NCBI GenBank assembly: GCA_001567085.1
Contig: LMZS01000103.1
Span: 1-33,767, forward strand
Direction: 5' to 3'
DNA length: 33,767 nucleotides
Origin: Chloroflexi bacterium OLB15
GTDB taxonomy: Bacteria > Chloroflexota > Anaerolineae > Aggregatilineales > Phototrophicaceae
The notes under the pieces are model-generated. The model did not search any database, was not told the DNA's origin, and worked only from the letters and a program-made list of their open reading frames with translations. Shown here piece by piece: positions 1-9,344 of the stretch. Position 1 is the first letter of the stretch. The number at the start of each line of letters is the position of its first letter. The position numbers and the translations under genes were made by a program.

Positions 1-948
1 ATCAAATCAGGCGATTGGAAAAAGACGCTGGAATTGACATCGGCATTCCCGACCAGCGGGATTTGCCACAGGGTATTCGTTTCAATCCCGCCCATCAGCC
101 GCGCGGCGCTCAGCATGGCCGAGCTATCTGGCAGCCACGTCAGATCGAGGGTCAGCACCGGTTGGTAGCTCAACTGAGTAGGCACCGCATCCGGCGAATT
201 GCCAACCATCCAGAATTGATCGGCATTGGCTGAGGGCGAATAGATAAAACCGACCAGATCGCCATCTGGCGACCAGCGCGGCGAATGAACGCTGCCCGAT
301 GGAAAATTGGTCAGGCGGTACTTGGTCGCGCCGTCAGCGCTTACAATCCAGAAATCGGCTTCGCGTACAGGTGCGGCGCTATCGCTTTGCTCATAAGAGG
401 CGTAAACCAGCCATTGGCCATCCGGTGACCAACGCGCGGTATGTTCATCGCCAGAAACGCTGTAAAACTGCGGCGCTCCACCGCCCGACGGCACCCATGC
501 GATACGGTGATTAGGAATCCCGTCGCCATCATCTTCAGTGGTGTAATAGGTGAAAGCGATGCGGTCATGCGCTGGATTAGGCGACCACTGCGCCTCAAAA
601 AACGCCGTAGCCGGGTTCCATGCCTGTAACCAGTTCGCGCAGGTCGCTTCCGTCCAACCGTGACGAATACAAGCGCCCCGGTTCATCGCCTTCGGTCAGC
701 GTGAATAACACACGGCAGCCATCCGGCGAAAAGTCCCATATATGATGCAGGCGGTTGTCAAACTGCAAATCGCGGCGCGCGCCAGTGTTTGCGTCCACCA
801 GCACAATACGATCAGCCGGCGCGGTTTCAAAGGCCACTACGGGCGATGACAGCGCCACCTCTCCCGGTTGCCCCGGCGCAGCCCGCGCGCTTGAAAAACT
901 GAACAGGGCGATAATAGACAGGATCAGAATCGTCAATTTGTAGCTCAT
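1..948 (-). CDS. Secreted PD40/TolB-like beta-propeller protein, partial and frameshifted
   Basis: The protein starts at 948 with a signal peptide (hydrophobic ILILSIIALFSF, cleavage likely after SARA) and continues with repeats of the PD40/WD40-like type: 'WDFSPDGCRVLF', 'AQWSPNPAHDRIAF', 'ARWSPDGQWLVY', 'PRWSPDGDLVGF'. The first frame stops at 595-597, but the next frame carries the repeats on without a stop to position 3. The switch lies in an A6 run at 597-602 (T6 on the coding strand); five T's would give an uninterrupted GVFEAQWSPN, so one extra base is the simplest explanation. The gene is cut by the left edge. It starts 21 nt after yclP and is probably co-transcribed with the siderophore operon, yet PD40 propellers are not usual members of such operons and its role is unknown. 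It is not evidence for a Tol-Pal system, since no other tol gene is present. Confidence 0.75.
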
Positions 949-969
949 CGCAGCGCTTTGCTGCCGGTT

Positions 970-1728
970 TCAGGCGTAATAAATGGCGATCCGCTTGCCA
1001 TCTACATCCTGTACGGCGATATCCATATCATAGATACCCCGCATTATATCCGGCCTGATGATTTCGGACGGATTTCCGCGATAAGCGATCTTACCGTCTT
1101 TCATGGCCACAATGTAATCTGAATAGCACGATGCAAAGTTAACATCGTGCAGCACCAGCACCACCGTCTTGCCCAGTTCATCGGCGGTACGCCGCAGCAG
1201 CTTCATCATCGCCGCCGCATGTTTCATATCCAGGTTATTCAACGGCTCATCCAGCAGCACGTAATCGGTGTCCTGGCACAGCACCATCGCCACAAAAGCC
1301 CGCTGCCGCTGCCCGCCTGAAAGCTCATCCAGAAACCGCCCGGACATACTTTCAAGGTTCAGGTATTGCAGCGCCATGCGCACATGCTTCAGGTCTTCAA
1401 TCGTGGGGCGCCCTTTAGAATACGGGTAGCGCCCGAACGTGACCAGATCATGCACAGTCAAGCGTGAGCCAATGTGATTGTCCTGCCGCAGAATAGACAG
1501 CTTGCGCGCCAGCGCATCCCCCGGCGTGGTAGTCACATTCAGCCCATCCACCAGCACCTGCCCGCTGTTCATCGGCAGCAAGCGGCTGATGAGCGCCAGC
1601 AGCGTAGATTTTCCCGCGCCATTCGGCCCGATGATCGAGGTGATGCCGCCCGCCGGAATTTTCAGGCTTACGCCATCAACCACCACCGTCTTATCGTAGC
1701 TCTTGCTAACATCCTTGATTTCAATCAT
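970..1728 (-). CDS. yclP: Siderophore ABC importer ATPase (YclP/CeuD type)
   Basis: This 252-residue cytoplasmic ATPase powers siderophore-iron import. It shows Walker A GPNGAGKST (residues 34-42), a Q-loop (ILRQDNHIG), the ABC signature LSGGQRQR, Walker B with the D-loop (YVLLDEPLNNLD) and the H-loop HDVNF. The sequence follows the iron-siderophore subgroup (YclP, CeuD, VctC): KLSILRQDN, 'TVHDLVTFGRYPYSKGR' and a short C-terminal region. Its start overlaps the end of the YclO-like permease by 4 nt (ATGA), which implies translational coupling. It is the fourth gene of the minus-strand operon, after yclQ, yclN and yclO. Family assignment is secure. The exact siderophore (petrobactin or another catecholate) is inferred only from similarity to the Bacillus YclNOPQ system. 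Confidence 0.92.
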   Translation of the reverse strand: MIEIKDVSKSYDKTVVVDGVSLKIPAGGITSIIGPNGAGKSTLLALISRLLPMNSGQVLVDGLNVTTTPGDALARKLSILRQDNHIGSRLTVHDLVTFGRYPYSKGRPTIEDLKHVRMALQYLNLESMSGRFLDELSGGQRQRAFVAMVLCQDTDYVLLDEPLNNLDMKHAAAMMKLLRRTADELGKTVVLVLHDVNFASCYSDYIVAMKDGKIAYRGNPSEIIRPDIMRGIYDMDIAVQDVDGKRIAIYYA

Positions 1729-2729
1729 CGGCCAGCGCCCCGGATCAACAAAATAATGAACACAATTCCCCCGAGGAATTCAACCACAATGCTTAAACTG
1801 GTATTGAACGAAAACAGTCTTTCAACCACCATTTGCCCGCTGACCAGAAATAACAGCGCCAGCCCGGCGGCAAACGGCAGTATCCAGCGGTGTTTGTATG
1901 TGCCAGCCAATTGATAGGCCAGATTCGCCACCAGCAGCCCGAAGAAAGTAACCGGCCCCACCAGCGCAGTAGACACCGAAACGAAAATGGCGATCACCAC
2001 CAGAATGATCGTGACTGTGCGCTGAAAATTGATCCCAAGATTGACCGCTGTTTCCCGCCCCAGCGCCAGAATGTCAAAGGTATGCCCGATGCGCCACAGC
2101 ACGATAGACCCGCCGAAAATCAGCGCCGCCGAAACCCATAGCAAATTGCGATCAAAGCTGTTGAAGCTGGCAAACAGCATATCTTGCAGAATCACAAACT
2201 CATTGGGATCGATCAGCCGCATCATCATATTCGCGAAGCTTCGGAACAGCACGCCGAAGATGATGCCCACCAGTATCAGTAAATGCAGGCTGCGCCGCGT
2301 GCCCCCGAAAAGCCAGCGATACAAAATCCCGGCGAATAAGACCATGCACGTCACTTCAAGCACAAATCTCGCCTGCAGATTCAAGGTCACGGTGGCCTGC
2401 GCGCCCAGCACAAAAACCAGCGTGGTCTGGATCAGCACATACAGCGCATCAAAACCCATAATTGAGGGCGATAAAATGCGATTGCCGGCAACCGTTTGAA
2501 ACAACACCGTAGATACCGCGATGGCATAGCTAACCAACGCCAACGCCAGAATCTTGGTGCCGCGAAACGGGATCACGAAATCCCAGTTGCCGCGCGAATC
2601 AATGGTCATGAAGATAATGATCGCCCCGGCAACCAGCAGTCCGAGCAAAAACAAGCGCTTCGCAGGCCGCGAAAAGGTCAGCGGGCGTGTGGGTGCAGCG
2701 ATCTTCGGCGCAACAGTTTCAAGCGACAT
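1725..2729 (-). CDS. yclO: Siderophore ABC importer permease (YclO/CeuC type)
   Basis: This is a FecCD-family integral membrane subunit of about 334 residues with roughly nine hydrophobic segments. Conserved stretches include 'GNRILSPSIMGFDALYVL', 'DILALGRETAVNLGINF' (the cytoplasmic coupling region that contacts the ATPase) and 'VGPVTFFGLLVANLAYQL'. I place the start at 2729 because GGAAGGA lies 5 nt upstream; the longer open frame to 2786 would place cysteine-rich, non-homologous residues in front. The start overlaps the corrected end of the YclN-like permease by 11 nt, and the 3' end overlaps yclP by 4 nt, so the three genes form a tightly coupled unit. The C-terminus 'GGIVFIILLIRGAGR' is the usual family ending, so the gene looks complete. 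It would pair with YclN as a heterodimer. Confidence 0.9.
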   Translation of the reverse strand: MSLETVAPKIAAPTRPLTFSRPAKRLFLLGLLVAGAIIIFMTIDSRGNWDFVIPFRGTKILALALVSYAIAVSTVLFQTVAGNRILSPSIMGFDALYVLIQTTLVFVLGAQATVTLNLQARFVLEVTCMVLFAGILYRWLFGGTRRSLHLLILVGIIFGVLFRSFANMMMRLIDPNEFVILQDMLFASFNSFDRNLLWVSAALIFGGSIVLWRIGHTFDILALGRETAVNLGINFQRTVTIILVVIAIFVSVSTALVGPVTFFGLLVANLAYQLAGTYKHRWILPFAAGLALLFLVSGQMVVERLFSFNTSLSIVVEFLGGIVFIILLIRGAGR

Positions 2730-3695
2730 GAGCATCCTTCCGCAGCAGCAAATACAGGAAGATGATGCTGCCGATAACGCCAACAACTACCCCGATAGGA
2801 TTTCATACGGATAGCGGATCACCCGCCCGATAATGTCACAGAACAGCACAAACCCCGCGCCAATCACCATCACCCAGGGGGTCGTTCGCCGGATATTATC
2901 CCCCTGCATTTGCCGCACCACATTGGGCACAATCAGCCCTAGAAACGGGATCATGCCAACCGTGACCACAACCACCGCCGTCACCATTGAAACGATGATC
3001 AAGCCGAGAGTCATCACGCGGTTATAGTTCAAGCCAAGGTTGGTCGTGAAATCTTGCCCCATGCCTGCCACCGTAAACCGGTCAGCGGCGATATAGGCGA
3101 TGATCATCAATCCCAGCGAAATCCACAGCAGTTCATAACGTCCGCTCAAAATACCGGCAAAACTGCCCGTCAACCATGCATTCAACGATTGCAGCAGGTC
3201 TAAGCGGTAAGCGAAAAAAGTGGTGATTGCGCCGATAACGCCGCCCAGCATAATACCCACCAGCGGCACGACCAGCACCGAGCGCAGCGGGATCATGCGC
3301 AAAACCCGTAAAAAGAGGAATGTGCCTAGAAGCGCGAAAATGCTGGCGACCAGCATCTTTCCGATGACCGTTGTTTCCGGCGCCAGCACCGTTACCACCA
3401 GCAGCCCCAATCCCGCAGATTCCACCGTGCCGGCGGTAGAAGGCTCCACAAAATGATTGCGCGCCAGTATTTGCATGATCATGCCCGCCACTGCCATCGA
3501 AGCGCCCGCCAAAAGAATGGCGAGAGTTCGCGGAATACGGCTGATCAGCAGCACTTGCAGCGCGCGCCCATCTTCAGAATTTGAGAATAACGTTTGCGGC
3601 GTCACATCACTGACGCCGATGAATATGCTTAGAATTGCAAGGCCGCTAACTGCCAGTACCGCAATCACAAGCTGTTTTTGATTGGTATCAAGCAC
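2719..3695 (-). CDS. yclN: Siderophore ABC importer permease (YclN/CeuB type), C-terminal frameshift
   Basis: This FecCD-family permease closely follows Bacillus YclN: 'ARNHFVEPSTAGTVESAGLG', 'PLVGIMLGGVIGAITTFFAY', 'GSFAGILSGRYELLW', 'DRFTVAGMGQDFTTNLGLNY' and 'IPFLGLIVPNVVRQMQGDN'. The direct frame stops at 2787 after RYPYEILSG, but the adjacent frame continues PIGVVVGVIGSIIFLYLLLR to a stop at 2719, matching the YclN tail. One missing C (about 2798-2799) would restore PYEIPIGVVVG; I therefore give the corrected end. The start is uncertain. GTG at 3695 is the likeliest, although its AGGAG (3710-3714) is 14 nt away. The open frame further upstream crosses strong hairpins and has no homology. 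Corrected length is about 325 residues. Confidence 0.85.
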
Positions 3696-3734
3696 GGGTA
3701 AAACCAATACTCCTGACGGATTGACTCGTGTAAG

Positions 3735-3876
3735 GCCGGAGCATCTCTGTGACCAAGAGTCCGGCGCTGTTGTTGATGCATACGGCGGGGCAGCCATCCT
3801 GGTATCGCTGCCCCGCCCTATAACCTTGACTGGCGTAAGTTATGGATCAGCGCTTTACAGCCTCTCACCCATAACT
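3735..3876 (-). other. Three intercistronic stem-loops between yclQ and yclN
   Basis: Downstream of the yclQ stop the mRNA can form three hairpins. AGTTATGG (3838-3845) pairs with CCATAACT (3869-3876). GGCGGGGCAGC (3784-3794) pairs perfectly over 11 bp with 3807-3817. GCCGGA (3735-3740), with an inner CTCT/AGAG pair, closes on TCCGGC (3760-3765). None has a T-tract, so they look like mRNA-stabilising or partial-attenuation structures. Such structures commonly give more binding protein than permease. Confidence 0.6.
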
Positions 3877-3884
3877 CAGCTTAC

Positions 3885-4847
3885 TTATTCCGCTTCTTCG
3901 GTCACTACACCCAGGGCGATCCCCACTTCATCCACCATTTCCTGGATAGCGCCGAGGCCGCCCATCACAATGTACCAGTTAGACGGCGTGAGGTTGATGA
4001 CCTGTTCATTCTGCCATGCAGTGGTCTGGGCAACCAGTTCGTTATCCAGCACGTTCACTGCCGCTTCGCTATCTTCGCCAACTGCAACGTCCCGATCAAT
4101 CACGATTAACCAGTCGGGGTTGGCTTCCAGAATGAATTCAAAGGAAATCGCTTCGCCGTGAGTCGCTTCTTCAATGTCTTCGATCACTGGCGTAAAGCCA
4201 AGTTCGTCATGAATCCAGCCAAAGCGTGAACCGGTGCCATAGGCCGTCACTTCGCCGCCGTTAACCATCACGATCAGCGCAGTACCAGCTTCAGCGGCCG
4301 CTTCCTGAACAACTTCTACGCTGGCGGTAATTTCTTCGATCAGCGCGGCAGCTTCTTCTTCTTTCCCAAAAATCTGACCGAGAATTTCCGCGTTATGGAA
4401 ATTGCTGGCGAGGAAATCGCTGTTGTCTGCGGTCAGGTCAATGGTCGGCGCAATGGCTGAAAGTTCGGGGTACACAGCCGCCGAACGCGCAGCCACAATG
4501 ATCAGATCGGCATCCGCTGCGGCAACAGCTTCATAGTCCGGCTCAAACAGCGAGCCGATCTTCAGGTAATCATCAGATGCATACTGTTCCAGCGTTTCCG
4601 GAAGCGCAAAATCCGGCACACCAGCTACCTCTACGCCCAGCGCGTGCAGCGTGCTCAGCGAAGCAAGGTCAAAGGTCAAAACAGTTTCAGGGTTCAGCGG
4701 CACCACTGTTTCACCCTGCGCGTGTGTGATGGTAATCTCATCAGCGTCCTGGGCGCTCACGATTCCAAGCCCACTCACCAGCAGCACCAGTATTGCCAGC
4801 ATTGCAACAGCAGCTTGGCGAGAATTCAGGCTGCGAAGCTTAATCAT
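3885..4847 (-). CDS. yclQ: Siderophore-binding protein (YclQ/CeuE type)
   Basis: This is an extracytoplasmic binding protein of about 320 residues from the FecB/TroA-type class III family. The mature start reads 'ITITHAQGETVVPLNPETVL', and then LGVEVAGVP, the usual opening of YclQ/CeuE proteins. Later come 'DLIIVAARSAAVYPELSAIA' and 'NPDWLIVIDRDVA'. The start is ATG 4847 with AAGGAG 9 nt upstream; the frame extends to 4898 but those residues do not look like a signal peptide. The signal peptide ends at VSA/Q and has no lipobox cysteine, so a lipid anchor is not visible, unlike Bacillus YclQ. It is the first gene of the minus-strand operon. Iron control is expected, but I see no textbook Fur box; the nearest palindrome is at 4937-4957. 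Confidence 0.9.
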   Translation of the reverse strand: MIKLRSLNSRQAAVAMLAILVLLVSGLGIVSAQDADEITITHAQGETVVPLNPETVLTFDLASLSTLHALGVEVAGVPDFALPETLEQYASDDYLKIGSLFEPDYEAVAAADADLIIVAARSAAVYPELSAIAPTIDLTADNSDFLASNFHNAEILGQIFGKEEEAAALIEEITASVEVVQEAAAEAGTALIVMVNGGEVTAYGTGSRFGWIHDELGFTPVIEDIEEATHGEAISFEFILEANPDWLIVIDRDVAVGEDSEAAVNVLDNELVAQTTAWQNEQVINLTPSNWYIVMGGLGAIQEMVDEVGIALGVVTEEAE

Positions 4848-4936
4848 TGAAAACATCTCCTTGAAAATAGATATGCGGCAGCACCTGCCGGATTTCACGA
4901 TTATCAGGCGATGCGCCGCTGATTTCCACGCAGCGG

Positions 4937-4957
4937 GTTAATTGTGAATTTATTAAC
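4937..4957. promoter_or_regulatory. Interrupted palindrome upstream of yclQ, candidate operator
   Basis: GTTAAT and ATTAAC form a perfect inverted repeat separated by 9 nt, about 90 nt upstream of the yclQ start. Size and position fit a dimeric repressor site for an iron-regulated operon, but the sequence matches neither a canonical Fur nor a DtxR/IdeR box. Function is inferred from position only. Confidence 0.35.
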
Positions 4958-5204
4958 GAGTTCGGTTGAACTATCCCTCAGATTACAAATCGTTTCCCCT
5001 CATGCGATAAATTCATTTTTCCATCCCGTCATTCATGGTTTAACAACGACAAAACTTCTTCTATACCTCAATTAAGACAGGCTACAGGCGGCCTATCCCC
5101 CTGCGCAGATGCGTTTCAGCGAACGTCCTTAGCAAACACTCACCTTCGTAGCGCAAACGTCAGGAATCCGTATGAGCCATGCGCCAGAGCAAATGATATG
5201 GTTG

Positions 5205-5280
5205 ACTCATCTGTGCGATGCCCCCCACATCTGTCGCAGATGAGTTCCCCAAATCCAGACGCCTCCCTATGTGGAGGCGT
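5205..5280. other. Tandem hairpins upstream of priA
   Basis: ACTCATCTGTGCGA (5205-5218) pairs with TCGCAGATGAGT (5234-5245) except for a 2-nt bulge. Directly after it, ACGCCTCC (5259-5266) pairs with GGAGGCGT (5273-5280) around a 6-nt loop. The second hairpin is followed only by TTGG, so it is a poor intrinsic terminator. The pair sits 60-140 nt upstream of priA and could block read-through or belong to an unannotated transcript. Confidence 0.45.
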
Positions 5281-5307
5281 TTGGCTGCATCTCTCCCGCA
5301 TTTCACA

Positions 5308-5336
5308 TTCAGGAAAACGCTCACTTGTGCTAAAAT
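5308..5336 (+). promoter_or_regulatory. Putative priA promoter giving a leaderless mRNA
   Basis: TAAAAT (5331-5336) is a good -10 element, with a weak -35 candidate TTCAGG 17 nt upstream. Transcription would begin about 7 nt later, at or next to the priA ATG (5343). No Shine-Dalgarno sequence precedes that ATG (TAAAATCAAGTT), which fits a leaderless transcript. Confidence 0.4.
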
Positions 5337-5342
5337 CAAGTT

Positions 5343-8035
5343 ATGTATGCACAGGTCGTGTTTAACCTTCCGCTGGATCAGCCGTTCAGCTACGTGGTGC
5401 CAGATGCGCTTGAAGGCCGTGTCGCCATCGGGCATCTGGTGCAGGTGCCATTCCGCACCGCCACTGAATACGCGATTGTGGTTGAACTCACAGAAAAACC
5501 CCGCCCTATACCACCAAGCCCATCCTGACGCTGGTAGATCAACTGCCTGTGGTCACTCAACGCGAAATTGAACTGGCGATGTGGCTCAGCAAAACCTGCG
5601 CCGCGCCGCCGGGCATGTGCTTATGGCTGTGGCTGCCCCCCGGACTGACCACGCACAGCGATATTCTGGTTTCGATTGCCAGCGAAGAAGGCGGCAAAAC
5701 CCCGCTGGAACGCGAATTGATCGCCCTTCTGAAGCGGCGCGGGGCGCTGCGTGGCCGCCAGTTGGATTTTGCGCTGGCAGGCGATCCCTGGCGGCAGGCG
5801 CTGGATGATCTGGTCAAAGCTGGCATCCTCAAAAAAGAGAGCGTGCTTGCCCCGCCGCGAGTGAAGCCGCGCGTGATCGAAACCGCGATGCTGGCTATTC
5901 ATCCGCGCCATATTGACAGCGCCGTTGAGGTGATGTCCCGCCCCTCAAAAGTGGCCGATCTGCTGGAAGTGCTGGCCGATGCCAAAGGCAAGCGGATCGA
6001 ACTTAAGAAAGCCCTGAAATCATCGGGCGCGAATAAAACCCATGCTTCGGCATTGGTCGAGCGCGGCCTTGCCGGTATTGATGAGCAAGAGCGCATCGCC
6101 ATGACCATGTGGGCGGAAGATGTCCCCGCGATGCTGGCGGATATGCGCAAGATTGATAAGCCATTACGTGTGCTGCGGGTGCTGGCGCGCCAAAATATGC
6201 CCATTGATGTGAGCTGGCTGTATGCCCAGACTGGCGCCAATATCAGCGACTTGCGGCGCATGGAAGAGGCCGACCTCATTATTCTGGGCGAGAAAAAGAC
6301 TTACCGCGATTCGCTGGCGGACAGCAATTTCCTGCCTACCGCCCCGCCGCCCTTAACCGCCGCGCAAACCACAGTCTTTAATGAAATATCCGCCGCCATG
6401 AACAACGGCGCGGCGCATACCTTTTTGCTGCACGGCGTAACTGGCAGCGGCAAAACTGAAATCTACCTGCGCGCCATCGAAATCGCACTGATGCAGGGGA
6501 AAAATGCGCTGTTTCTGGTGCCAGAAATCGCGCTGACGCCGCAAACCGTGCGCCGCGTTGCCGGGCGTTTTCCCGGTCAGGTGGCCGTCGTACACAGCGG
6601 CTTAACCGAAACTGAGCGCTACGACACCTGGCGGCGCGCGCGTGAAGGGCTGCTCCAGATCATCGTCGGGGCGCGTTCCGCCCTGTATACCCCTCTGCAA
6701 AATATCGGCGTGATCATCCTTGATGAAGAACATGACGCAAGCTATAAGCATTCGCCGCCGCTGCTGCCGCCTTATTACGACTCGCGCCACGTAGCCGAAG
6801 CGATTGCTGCCCGCGATAACGCCATCGTGCTTCTTGGCAGCGCCACGCCAGACGTGGAAACCATGTTCCGCGCCGACAGAAAAGAAATCACCCGCCTTGC
6901 CCTGCCTAACCGCATCATGGGGCATCGCCAGCGCATCAGCGAACAGGCGCAGGAAGCCGGTGTGCGCACGCAGTACAGCGCCGCCGATGATGAAGCGCTG
7001 ACCATCGAACTGCCTTCAGTGCAGATCGTAGACATGCGCGCCGAACTGCGTACCGGCAACACCCGCATTTTCAGCCGCGTGCTGCATGAAGAACTTGAAA
7101 AGACTCTGGCACGCGGAGAACAGGCCATTTTGTTCCTGAACCGTCGCGGGCAAGCTACTTATGTCTTTTGCCGCGATTGTGGCTATGTGGTGCGCTGCCC
7201 CCGCTGCGATACCCCGCTAACCTATCACCGTCACGGTCAGGCATTACGCTGCCATCGCTGCGATCATGCCGAGCCAGAGCCGGAAATATGCCCGCGCTGT
7301 CATTCGCGCCGGATCAAGTATTTTGGCGCTGGCACGCAGCAGGTCGAGCAGGCCGTGATCGAAACTTTCCCCCGCGCCCGCATCTTGCGCTGGGATGCCG
7401 ATACCGCTTCTACGCAGGCCTCTCATGATGCCATCTTGCAGCGCTTCATGCACCGCCAGGCCGATGTGCTGATCGGCACGCAGATGATCGCCAAAGGGCT
7501 GGATTTGCCGATGGTCACGCTGGTGGGCGTAGTCAGCGCCGATGTTGGCCTGAACTTGCCGGATTTCCGCGCTGGAGAGCGCACCTTTCAGGTGCTGACA
7601 CAGGTGGCGGGGCGCGCAGGACGCGGCTTATTAGGCGGGCAGGTGATCTTGCAAACTTACGCGCCGGAACATTATGCGATTCAGGCAGCGGCGCGGCACG
7701 ATTACGAAGCCTTCTATAACCGCGAGATCGCCTATCGCCGCGAAATCGCTTACCCGCCCTTCCGCCATCTGATTCGCATCCTGTTCCGCTATCCCAGCGA
7801 AACGCAGGCCAAAGCCGAAGCCGAACGCGCCGCCAACGTGATTCGCAAGCAGATGGAAAAATTAAAGATGACTGGCACCGAGTTGATCGGCCCCGCGCCC
7901 TGCTTTTTCACCCGTGAAAGCGATATGGTGCGCTGGCATTTACTGCTGCGCGGCCCTAACCCGCTGCCTGCCGTTCAGGGCATCTCCGTCCCGCAGGGCT
8001 GGTATGTGGATGTCAATCCGCTTGAAGTGTTGTGA
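5343..8035 (+). CDS. priA: Primosomal protein N' (PriA) helicase, frameshifted near the N-terminus
   Basis: PriA restarts stalled replication forks as an ATP-dependent 3'-5' DNA helicase. The first frame encodes the conserved N-terminal 3'-DNA-binding domain (MYAQVVFNLPLDQPFSYVVP). It hits a stop at 5526-5528, while the frame from about 5507 continues YTTKPILTLVDQLPVVTQRE without a break. One lost base in the A5-C4-G-C3 stretch (5494-5506) explains this. Further on come Walker A GVTGSGKTEIYLR, the DEAH-type box LDEEHDASYKHS, the zinc-binding insertion (CRDCGYVVRCPRCDTPLTYH, then CHRC and CPRC: eight cysteines) and helicase motifs IGTQMIAKGLDLP and QVAGRAGRG. Corrected length is about 897 residues, longer than E. 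coli PriA (732). The start is ATG 5343, without a ribosome binding site. The gene ends 20 nt from the convergent kinase gene. Confidence 0.92.
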
Positions 8036-8054
8036 GATGGAAGCTGGCGGGTGG

Positions 8055-9179
8055 CTACGGGATCACCCGGTGATTCAGCATATCGCCTAATCGCTTGGCG
8101 ATGCGGCGCAGTTCAGCCGCCAGATCGTCGCTAATCCCGTCCACAATCGCCGCGTCCATGAACAGATCGCGCGCTTCCCGAAGCTGGGTTTCGCCCTTAC
8201 GCACCCGCGCTAAAGCCGCCTGCACCTGTGAACGAACATCCCGATCAGCGGGTACGGTATATGCGCCGGGAAAATCCCAGCCATGTTTAATCGCTACTTC
8301 GCGCAGCCCGTAAGCCAGATCATCGGCTGTATCCAGCTTCATCGCCGCGCCTTCCTGAAGCAGTTCCTGCAAGGCTTTGCTCAGCGCTGGCTCAAGGCCA
8401 AAATCCAACGCCGTAATTTCCTTATACCGCTGCTCTACTTCTGATTGCGATCCCGGCTGCGGGCGCAGCGCGGTCTTTTGCGGCGACATGCCGGTGAAGA
8501 TCGAATACAGGATGCCCACGCACAGGTTATGCACATCCTGCCGAAACACCTGCTCATTTTCTTTATCAGAGCCGTTCAACAGGCGCGAACTGTTCCAGTC
8601 AATCACAGTTAGCGCGGCGCCATCCCAGTACACATGCTCCAGTTTGTGATCCAGATACACAATATTCTGCTTGTGCGCTAAACGCAGTAAATCTGCAAAC
8701 TGCACAGCCAGCGCCAAGCCTTCTTCAGTAGGCAGGCGCAAACGCACGCCCTGCTTATCCGGGCGCATCAGGTAAAACAGGCTTCGGCTGCGCGGCACAT
8801 ATTCCAGCACCAGATATGGCCGCCAGCCTTTTTCCGAATAGGTGCGTAGTTCGCGGTTGAAACCGGCGGCGTCTTTGCCAAAGGATACGATTTCGCCAGA
8901 TGCCGGCGCTTCCGACTCAGAATCCAAATAGCCGCAGTCCAGCAGCCGAATCACCTGTGAAATGCCGTGCAGTTTGGTCAATAAATCGGCTTCGTTGCCA
9001 AAAGCGCGCGCTTCCCATGTGGGATCATCGTTCGGGGCAAGATGTTCAGTACGCAGCACTTTGAACGCAACTGTACCACCGCTCACTTTATCCTGCGCGC
9101 TCAAAACGCGGGCGTAATGCCCCAACGCAAAGGTATCAATGAAATTTTCAATACGATACAGATCGGTTAGCCGGGTCAT
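8055..9179 (-). CDS. Atypical Ser/Thr protein kinase-like protein
   Basis: This soluble protein of 374 residues has a eukaryotic-like kinase fold. The VAIK lysine is present (GTVAFK, K40) and the alpha-C glutamate is probably E63 (GNEADLL). The catalytic loop reads YLDHKLEH instead of HRDxKxxN: the aspartate (D177) and lysine (D+2) are kept, but HR is replaced and the metal-binding Asn is His. DFG is DWN (D194), and the glycine loop is only partly recognisable (FALGHYARV). The core could therefore bind nucleotide, but normal catalysis is uncertain. The C-terminal 120 residues are helical and unassigned. I chose ATG 9179 because GAGGAG lies 4-5 nt upstream; the frame extends to 9221. There is no membrane segment or PASTA repeat. 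It is divergent from a PP2C phosphatase, its likely functional partner. Confidence 0.75.
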   Translation of the reverse strand: MTRLTDLYRIENFIDTFALGHYARVLSAQDKVSGGTVAFKVLRTEHLAPNDDPTWEARAFGNEADLLTKLHGISQVIRLLDCGYLDSESEAPASGEIVSFGKDAAGFNRELRTYSEKGWRPYLVLEYVPRSRSLFYLMRPDKQGVRLRLPTEEGLALAVQFADLLRLAHKQNIVYLDHKLEHVYWDGAALTVIDWNSSRLLNGSDKENEQVFRQDVHNLCVGILYSIFTGMSPQKTALRPQPGSQSEVEQRYKEITALDFGLEPALSKALQELLQEGAAMKLDTADDLAYGLREVAIKHGWDFPGAYTVPADRDVRSQVQAALARVRKGETQLREARDLFMDAAIVDGISDDLAAELRRIAKRLGDMLNHRVIP

Positions 9180-9344
9180 GCAGCTCCTCGCCCTGCGTCC
9201 CTGAACAGATGCAGATAGCAATCAACGTGAATCTATGAAGTTATGGACTCTACCACTTCGGCGCGGTCTATGTCAGGGGGCGCTGTTTTCGTAGGGTGAA
9301 CGAATCCTGAACACAGGAATTTACGAATAATGGAATTCAGTCGC

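Larger units (their letters stand above)
4848..5342. other. Intergenic region between yclQ and priA
   Basis: This 495-nt stretch holds the divergent upstream regions of yclQ and priA. I find no credible gene in it; the open frames here are short and overlap the palindromes listed separately. Near the yclQ side there is a CCGCTG/CAGCGG hairpin (4916-4921 with 4931-4936) next to a second inverted repeat at 4937-4957. Near the priA side there are two larger hairpins (5205-5280) and a putative -10 box. A convincing yclQ promoter could not be picked out by eye. Confidence 0.6.

Noticed and set aside
1..948. TolB of a Tol-Pal system
   Set aside because: Only the PD40 repeats are shared; no N-terminal TolB domain and no tolQRA or pal genes are present, and the host appears not to be a typical diderm.
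5160..5435. A 91-codon minus-strand open frame upstream of priA
   Set aside because: It overlaps the priA start, spans both hairpins and has no homology or ribosome binding site.
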